Assembly (NCBI RefSeq): GCF_025602895.1
Contig: NW_026516358.1
Span: 27,037-91,036 of the forward strand
DNA: 64,000 nucleotides
DNA from: Polychytrium aggregatum
Lineage: Eukaryota > Chytridiomycota > Chytridiomycetes > Polychytriales
Direction: 5' to 3'
In this document: piece after piece, positions 58,851-64,000 of the stretch
Numbering within the stretch: the first letter of the stretch is position 1
How the letters are laid out: each line of letters begins with the position of its first letter
Translations under genes and position numbers: made by a program
The notes under the pieces: generated by a model
What the model was told of the DNA's origin: nothing
Databases searched by the model: none
Seen by the model: only the letters and a program-made list of their open reading frames with translations

Positions 58851-61800
58851 TTAAGAAGGCTTCCTGCGAGGAGCCCTGCGTGTGCTCTTTATTTGGGGCT
58901 CCTCGAGGTGTTTACCGTATTTACTCAGCTCCTCGGGTGCATGGGACAAGTCCTCCAGTGTTTGCCATGTGTTGCCCGAGTGTGGGTAACCAACCCACTT
59001 GACATAAAACCGAAGTGACCCATCAGCCACTTTCTTGTGCCTCACGATCCTTTCGACTTCATATTCTTGAGTATAGTATTGTCCGAGGTCGTCTTCCAGT
59101 GGTGCGTCGTCCGGGACACCTTCGTCGGCGTCGGGGAACTGTGCTGGACTGCGGGTCGTGTGGCGACGCAGCTTGGACACATGGAAGACAGGATGGAGCT
59201 TGCTTCCAGGTGGCAAGTCCAACAGGTAGTTGAGGGGACTGGGTCGGGCCGCTATCTTGAACGGTCCTCGGTACTTGGGCAACAACTTCTTTGACTGGGC
59301 TTCGGGGACCTTGATGTTGTCGGCGTCCAGGTAGACAAGGTCTCCAACTTCAAAGGAGACATCCTGGTGTCGGCGGTCGTAGTACTTCGCCATCACTTGT
59401 TGCGCATCCGTGAGCGCGTCGGCGATCATCTTGTGTCGGACTTGATGATCTTTGACAAAGGCACTTGGTTTGGGAGGCAATCCAGCCGTGGACTCGGTCA
59501 GTGTCAAGGAGGTGGGAACATCAGGCTGGAATCCGTAGAGCGCCTCAAAGGGGCTCAAGCCAGTTGTGCTCGACTTGGCGGTGTTGTATGCAAACTCTGC
59601 ATGACTCAGCTGTATGTCCCAGTCGTCTTGGCTGGTCGAGGCGTATGTCCTCAGGTATTGCTCGAGGGTGCGGATCGTCCGCTCGGACTGTCCATCCGTT
59701 TGTTGGTGGTGCGAGGTTGACATGTTCAGCTTGGTGCCGAGATGGTCGAACAGACTTGTCCAAAACAAGGAGGTGAATCGGGGGTCTCGATCACTGACGA
59801 TGGACTTTGGGAGGCCGTGGTGCTTGAACACATGCTTGAAGAACAGCAGTGCAAGGTCAGGCGCGGAGCATGTCGTCTGGCACGGCACAAAGTGTGCCAT
59901 CTTGCTGAACCTGTCGACAAAGACAGCGATTGCATCGTGGTCCAACTTGGTCGTCGGTAGATGCGTGATGAGATCCATGGACATGCTGGTCCAGGGGCGG
60001 TCGGGAACAGGCAGGGGTTGCAGCAATCCTTGCTCTCGGGTCGTGCGTGACTTGACCATCTTGCAGGTATGGCAGGACTCGATGTACTTCTCGACGGTGC
60101 GCTTCATTCCAGGCCAGTATGCGACTTTGGCCAGTCGGTCGTATGTCTTCTCGACTCCAAAGTGTCCAGCGAGGGGCGAGTCGTGGACCTCTTGGAGCAA
60201 CTTGGTCTTCAACGACGGAATGTCCGGCACACAGACACGGCTGTCCTTCTTCAGGAGGAGCAGGCCATCACGCACTGTGTACTCGGATGATTCGTCGTCC
60301 TTGGGGAGCTTAGACACCTTTCGGAACAGTTCTCCGAACTGTTTGTCGTTGGCGATGTTGTCTCGGACAACATCCAGCATCGTGTTGTCGACACTGACAG
60401 TCGACTCGTACAGTGACGCCAATTGGTAGTCGGGGCGTCGGGACAGTGCGTCAGGCACCACATTGAGTTTGCCTTTCTGGTATACAACCTCGTAGTTGTA
60501 CTCGGCGAGGAACTCCATCCATCGCGCTTGGCGTCGGCTCAGGTTCTTCTTGGTGTCGAGGTAACGCAGTGACTGGTGGTCCGTCACAATCTTGAAGGGC
60601 TTGGCGGTACCGTGGAGGTACACTCGGAACTTCTGCAGCGCGTAGATGATCGCAAGCTGCTCCTTCTCGTGCACGGGATAGTTGATCTCGTGTTGGGACA
60701 GTTTGCGCGACTCGAAGGCAACGGGCCTTCCCTCCTGCATCAAAACAGCTCCCACCGCAAAGTCGGAGGCGTCGGTGTGCACGGAGACATCCGTGTTCGG
60801 GTCGAACACAGCGAGGACAGGAGCGTTCGTCAAGGCGTGCTTGAGGGTCTCGAACGCTTGGCGTTGTGGGTGGTCCCACACGAAGGGGCACTCTTTGCGG
60901 AGTAGGTCTGTGAGTGGACCGGCAGTGCGCGCCAGATCGGGGATGAATCGGCGGTAGTAGTTGACGAGACCGAGAAACGACTGCACGTCAGAGACGCATG
61001 CGAGCGGCGGCCACTCGACCACAGACTTGACCTTGGCGGGGTCGACTTCGATTCCTCTTCCTGAGACAACGTGTCCCAGGAACGGGACTTGATTCTTGAA
61101 GAACTCACACTTGGACAGTTTGGCATACAACTTGTGCTCGCGTAGCTTGGCCAGCACGCGGGCGACATGACCTTCATGGGTCGCTTCATCCTTGCTGTAC
61201 ACAAGGATATCATCCAGGTACACGATGACAGAGTTGTCGAGCTCTTGGCGGAACACATCGTTCATCAGCTGCATGAACGTGGCAGGTGCGTTCGTCAATC
61301 CGAACGGCAGCACTAGGAACTCGTACAGTCCGTAGCGAGTCCTGCAGGCGGTCTTGTGGACATCATCCTCGTGGATGCGGATCTGATGGTAGCCTGAGCG
61401 GAGGTCTATCTTGCTAAAGACCTTTGCTCCACTCAGACGATCCATCAACTCGTCGATCCTGGGCAACGGGTAGGTGTTCTTGATGGTCTGTTTGTTTAGT
61501 GCGCGATAGTCGACGCACATCCTGAGATCACCTTCTTTCTTCTTGACAAAGAGCACTGGTGCACCATACGGTGACTGGCTCGGGCGGATGAACCCATGGG
61601 CGAGGAGGTCATCCAACTGGCGCTTGAGTTCGTCCATCTCCGTCAGCGACAGTTGGTACGTCGGTCTTGACGGAGGCGACGAGCCTGGTTCGATGTCGAT
61701 GCGATGATCGACGGTGCGTTGGGGTGGCAGGCATTGTGGCAACTGGTCGGGGAATACGTCCTTGTACTCGTCGAGCAGCTTGGTCACCACAGGCGGGGGA

Positions 61801-62525
61801 CCGGGACCGGCTTGGTCGGTGTCGTCGACCTCACGCACGACACAGAGGAACGACGTGTCCTTCTTGATCAGCCTCTTGAATTGCATGGCTGAGAGGAGAG
61901 GTGGCATGTTGGGTGAGGCCATGCCCTGCAGGACAATGTCAGGGCCAACACGGACAGTGCGGCCTTTCCAGTCGACGACTGGAGTCGGCTCGGCACGAGC
62001 AAGCCAGCTCATGCCGAGGATGGCATCGAACTTGGTGTCGATCACTTGGAACAACAGGACAGGATGGTACTTGGGATGGAGGGCCACTCGCAGGACCACT
62101 TGGTGTGTGCACTGCTGCACACGATCGTCTGCAAGCGCCACACTCATCGGCGACTTCTTCTTGGTTGCATGTATGTTGAGCTCCTGGAGCAAGCGTCTGC
62201 TGACAAAGTTGCAGCTTGCTCCAGAGTCCACCATCATTCGGACGGTGTGACCTTGGACGGTGGCAGGGAGGTACAGCAGGGACTCTTCATGGTCCTCCTG
62301 CACAGCCTCCTGCACCATGACTTGACTTGGGGGAACGGGCGACACTTGGTCTTGGTTGGCTTCATCACGGCCACTCGGACATTTTGGATAGGGTTCGGCC
62401 ATTGCGGGGGCCTGCGGCGTCAGCACGCCATTGCACACGACGTCCACGGCTTGCGGACACATGTCGGAAGCATCCGACACACACGACTTGACAGGGGTGA
62501 GGGCACAGGCGGTCCTGTCCCTCAA
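58851..62525 (-). CDS. Chromovirus pol polyprotein (protease, RT, RNase H, integrase, chromodomain)
   Basis: About 1,224 residues counted from a TTG at 62525; the frame is open from about 62560 and has no ATG at its head, so it is made by fusion or recoding. An aspartic protease has DSGA at residues 100-103. Reverse transcriptase has [12 protein letters not shown] and YLDD at 436-439. RNase H has HTDASD near 583. The integrase zinc domain is H781, H788, C818, C821. Its catalytic D851 (SMDLI), D912 (SDRD) and E948 (QSERT) have 35 residues between the last two. The C-terminal chromodomain ([30 protein letters not shown]) targets insertion in chromoviruses. It ends RRKPS at TAA 58851-58853. All catalytic residues are present. 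Confidence 0.92.
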   Translation of the reverse strand: MRDRTACALTPVKSCVSDASDMCPQAVDVVCNGVLTPQAPAMAEPYPKCPSGRDEANQDQVSPVPPSQVMVQEAVQEDHEESLLYLPATVQGHTVRMMVDSGASCNFVSRRLLQELNIHATKKKSPMSVALADDRVQQCTHQVVLRVALHPKYHPVLLFQVIDTKFDAILGMSWLARAEPTPVVDWKGRTVRVGPDIVLQGMASPNMPPLLSAMQFKRLIKKDTSFLCVVREVDDTDQAGPGPPPVVTKLLDEYKDVFPDQLPQCLPPQRTVDHRIDIEPGSSPPSRPTYQLSLTEMDELKRQLDDLLAHGFIRPSQSPYGAPVLFVKKKEGDLRMCVDYRALNKQTIKNTYPLPRIDELMDRLSGAKVFSKIDLRSGYHQIRIHEDDVHKTACRTRYGLYEFLVLPFGLTNAPATFMQLMNDVFRQELDNSVIVYLDDILVYSKDEATHEGHVARVLAKLREHKLYAKLSKCEFFKNQVPFLGHVVSGRGIEVDPAKVKSVVEWPPLACVSDVQSFLGLVNYYRRFIPDLARTAGPLTDLLRKECPFVWDHPQRQAFETLKHALTNAPVLAVFDPNTDVSVHTDASDFAVGAVLMQEGRPVAFESRKLSQHEINYPVHEKEQLAIIYALQKFRVYLHGTAKPFKIVTDHQSLRYLDTKKNLSRRQARWMEFLAEYNYEVVYQKGKLNVVPDALSRRPDYQLASLYESTVSVDNTMLDVVRDNIANDKQFGELFRKVSKLPKDDESSEYTVRDGLLLLKKDSRVCVPDIPSLKTKLLQEVHDSPLAGHFGVEKTYDRLAKVAYWPGMKRTVEKYIESCHTCKMVKSRTTREQGLLQPLPVPDRPWTSMSMDLITHLPTTKLDHDAIAVFVDRFSKMAHFVPCQTTCSAPDLALLFFKHVFKHHGLPKSIVSDRDPRFTSLFWTSLFDHLGTKLNMSTSHHQQTDGQSERTIRTLEQYLRTYASTSQDDWDIQLSHAEFAYNTAKSSTTGLSPFEALYGFQPDVPTSLTLTESTAGLPPKPSAFVKDHQVRHKMIADALTDAQQVMAKYYDRRHQDVSFEVGDLVYLDADNIKVPEAQSKKLLPKYRGPFKIAARPSPLNYLLDLPPGSKLHPVFHVSKLRRHTTRSPAQFPDADEGVPDDAPLEDDLGQYYTQEYEVERIVRHKKVADGSLRFYVKWVGYPHSGNTWQTLEDLSHAPEELSKYGKHLEEPQIKSTRRAPRRKPS

Positions 62526-62745
62526 GGGTTCTTGATTTTCTTTTTGTTTTGGTTTTCAATTTTGGTTTTCTCTTCACGTTCGTGGAGAGGCAGGCGGCTT
62601 GCGCCACCATGCACCTCTCGCACGACGCACAACACTTGGTTTGTTTCTCCTTCGGGGGAGGGGGCGAGGTGAACTTCCTCTGGAGACGCGTGGACTGCAT
62701 TGAGCAATCCACGGCGTTGGTCTCCTACTAGGGCTCCAGAGCCAC

Positions 62746-63567
62746 CTAGTAGGGTCGGCCGTTTCCCGACTTCATGGGGCACTCCTTGGCCTGGTGTCCC
62801 GGTCGGTGACAGAAGAAGCAGGAACCATGGCGGAGGTCCTCCTGCTTCTGTCTGTCCTTGGGGGAGACAGTGGCAGCTTGCTGGAACCGGGAGCGGGGAG
62901 GGCCACGAGCCTCCATGGCGTTGACGTCAACGTCCATGGGCTCAGGCATGGGTCTTGCGGGCGGGGCCGGGCGAGGCGGACGGGCTGGGACGTGATGAGA
63001 CCGATGGCCGCCTGCCAGCTGCGGGTAGAACTGGCGGCCATGGTACTGGACGTTGTCGAGGTTCTCGGCAACGTCCATCATCACGTCCAGGGACTTGCGG
63101 GCATCAGGGTTGCTGGCGATGTACTCTCTGATCTTGGGCTTGAGGCCCTTCTGGAAGAGGTACATCGCATCAGCAGAGCCCAGCTCCTCAATCTGGGAGG
63201 AGAGGTCTTCAAACTCCTCGATGTAGCGGGTCACAGAACCACGCTGCACGAGAGAGTATAGCTTGTCACGGGCAATGAGTTCAGCATTGGGGCTGCCGAA
63301 GCGGCGACGGAGGCGGTCCTTGAAGTCGTCAAACACACCTTCGCTCTGCTCGTCGAACCCTTGGCGGCGGTACCAACGGTACGCCTGGTCCTTTAAGCAG
63401 AGCTTGGCGGCGACGATGTGGTGGGTGGGGGCGACTTGGGCAGCATCGAGGTAGTCCTCGAGTTGCTGCAGCCAGTCCTCCACCGAGGAGGAGCGGCTCT
63501 TCCCAGTAAACACTGGGGCACGGAAGGTCTTGAGGAAGGCTTCCGGAAGTGGGCGGGGGTTGCTCAT
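62746..63567 (-). CDS. Chromovirus gag
   Basis: 273 residues from ATG 63567 (MSNPRPLPEAFLKTFRAPVF) to TAG 62746-62748. A capsid-type retrotransposon gag domain occupies about residues 15-165 (DWLQQLEDYLDAAQV, YRWYRRQGFDE, FGSPNAELIARDKLYSLVQR). A Pro-rich linker and the zinc knuckle C-x2-C-x4-H-x4-C (CFFCHRPGHQAKEC) lie near the end. Pol starts about 190 bases further on in another frame. Confidence 0.9.
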   Translation of the reverse strand: MSNPRPLPEAFLKTFRAPVFTGKSRSSSVEDWLQQLEDYLDAAQVAPTHHIVAAKLCLKDQAYRWYRRQGFDEQSEGVFDDFKDRLRRRFGSPNAELIARDKLYSLVQRGSVTRYIEEFEDLSSQIEELGSADAMYLFQKGLKPKIREYIASNPDARKSLDVMMDVAENLDNVQYHGRQFYPQLAGGHRSHHVPARPPRPAPPARPMPEPMDVDVNAMEARGPPRSRFQQAATVSPKDRQKQEDLRHGSCFFCHRPGHQAKECPMKSGNGRPY

Positions 63568-63689
63568 GGCAGGGGCAGGCTCCAGGGACAGAGAGGAGAG
63601 TCGGTCGGCAAGAGAGGCGGGATCCAGCTTGAGGATCTAGAAAGAGGACAAACAGGACGAAAACAAGACGAGGATTTCCGATGCTACCA

Positions 63690-63998
63690 TGTAACGTCCA
63701 CTACTGGGACGTTGGGGCAAGACGGGGAGGGAGGGGGTACAAGACAAGACAGGACGGGGCAGAACAGGGCGGTGCTAGGCTACTCTAGCGGACGGGTGAG
63801 CTCGGGGAGCACTTACGTTTATTCACGATAAAACCGAACTCCAGACAAACGGGGGGAACGGGGGCAACCCGCAGGTATACCCTGCGGTGGCCTGCCTGCG
63901 GTGCGTGAAAACGCAAAGCGCAGCACAGGTCACGACCCACTGCGCCGCGCAGTACGCGCAGTACGCGCAGCACAGCGTCGGAGATACCATCTCCTACA
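63690..63998 (-). repeat. 5' LTR of chromovirus
   Basis: 309 bp, identical in sequence to 58533-58841 as read. Only two bases (CC) of right flank remain before the window ends. Confidence 0.9.
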
Positions 63999-64000
63999 CC

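Larger units (their letters stand above)
58533..63998 (-). mobile_element. Complete Ty3-type chromovirus retrotransposon
   Basis: 5,466 bp, transcribed right to left. Two 309-bp LTRs (63690-63998 upstream, 58533-58841 downstream) look identical and read TGTAGG...GTTACA. Next to the 5' LTR, TGGTAGCATCGG (63690 leftward) is a plausible tRNA-Met primer site. A purine-rich GTGTGGGAG precedes the 3' LTR. Gag and pol frames are open. It inserted into another LTR copy after CCCCG. Identical LTRs and open frames imply a very recent insertion. Confidence 0.92.

Overview
This is a eukaryotic, intron-rich, mid-GC window. It most likely comes from a zoosporic (flagellated) true fungus such as a chytrid. 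Ciliary genes (CFAP70 and a centrosome-type coiled-coil protein) sit beside a fungal ERMES gene (MDM10), a full multi-TOG XMAP215 protein, a PPP4R4-type phosphatase subunit and a FAM13-like RhoGAP. Fungal chromovirus and LINE retroelements share the window. Introns are short with GT..AG ends, so most genes are split over several frames. Gene limits below are mine; internal exon borders are approximate unless stated.

Layout. 1-5.2 kb: CFAP70 (minus, 3' end cut by the window). 5.3-6.2 kb: a Fanzor-tail remnant joined to a 435-bp repeat. 6.5-10.2 kb: coiled-coil centrosomal-type gene (minus), divergent from a FAM13-like RhoGAP gene (10.7-15.5 kb, plus). 15.6-19.8 kb: second copy of the 435-bp repeat, then a 3.7-kb Tc1/mariner element carrying both a DD34E transposase and a Fanzor (eukaryotic TnpB-like, RNA-guided nuclease family) gene. 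20-21.1 kb: unrecognised minus-strand gene. 21.4-31.1 kb: XMAP215/Stu2/CKAP5 with long polyglutamine. 33.4-38.1 kb: PPP4R4. 39.0-42.2 kb: YME1 i-AAA protease. 43.1-44.1 kb: seven-TM protein. 45.0-46.4 kb: small coiled-coil protein. 46.7-47.4 kb: ELF1, divergent from URI1 (47.8-50.5 kb). 51.9-53.4 kb: MDM10. 53.5-64 kb is a retroelement graveyard: a broken LINE, an old chromovirus end, a partial LTR, and inserted in that LTR a complete 5.47-kb Ty3-type chromovirus with both LTRs.

The most interesting system is the transposase-Fanzor element and its relatives. The full copy (16059-19797) has 26-bp terminal inverted repeats and a TA duplication. At least five other loci in this window keep pieces of the same element type: 5364-5740, 38224-38655, 42711-43010, 44490-44755 and 50973-51366. 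The two best-preserved derivatives keep both transposon ends plus the 3' end of the Fanzor gene and have lost everything between. This defines the transposase and Fanzor as one mobile unit and points to the Fanzor 3' end plus right terminus as the part retained in cis. That is where guide RNAs of TnpB/Fanzor systems are usually encoded. The Fanzor frame in the full copy is continuous except for one in-frame TAG.
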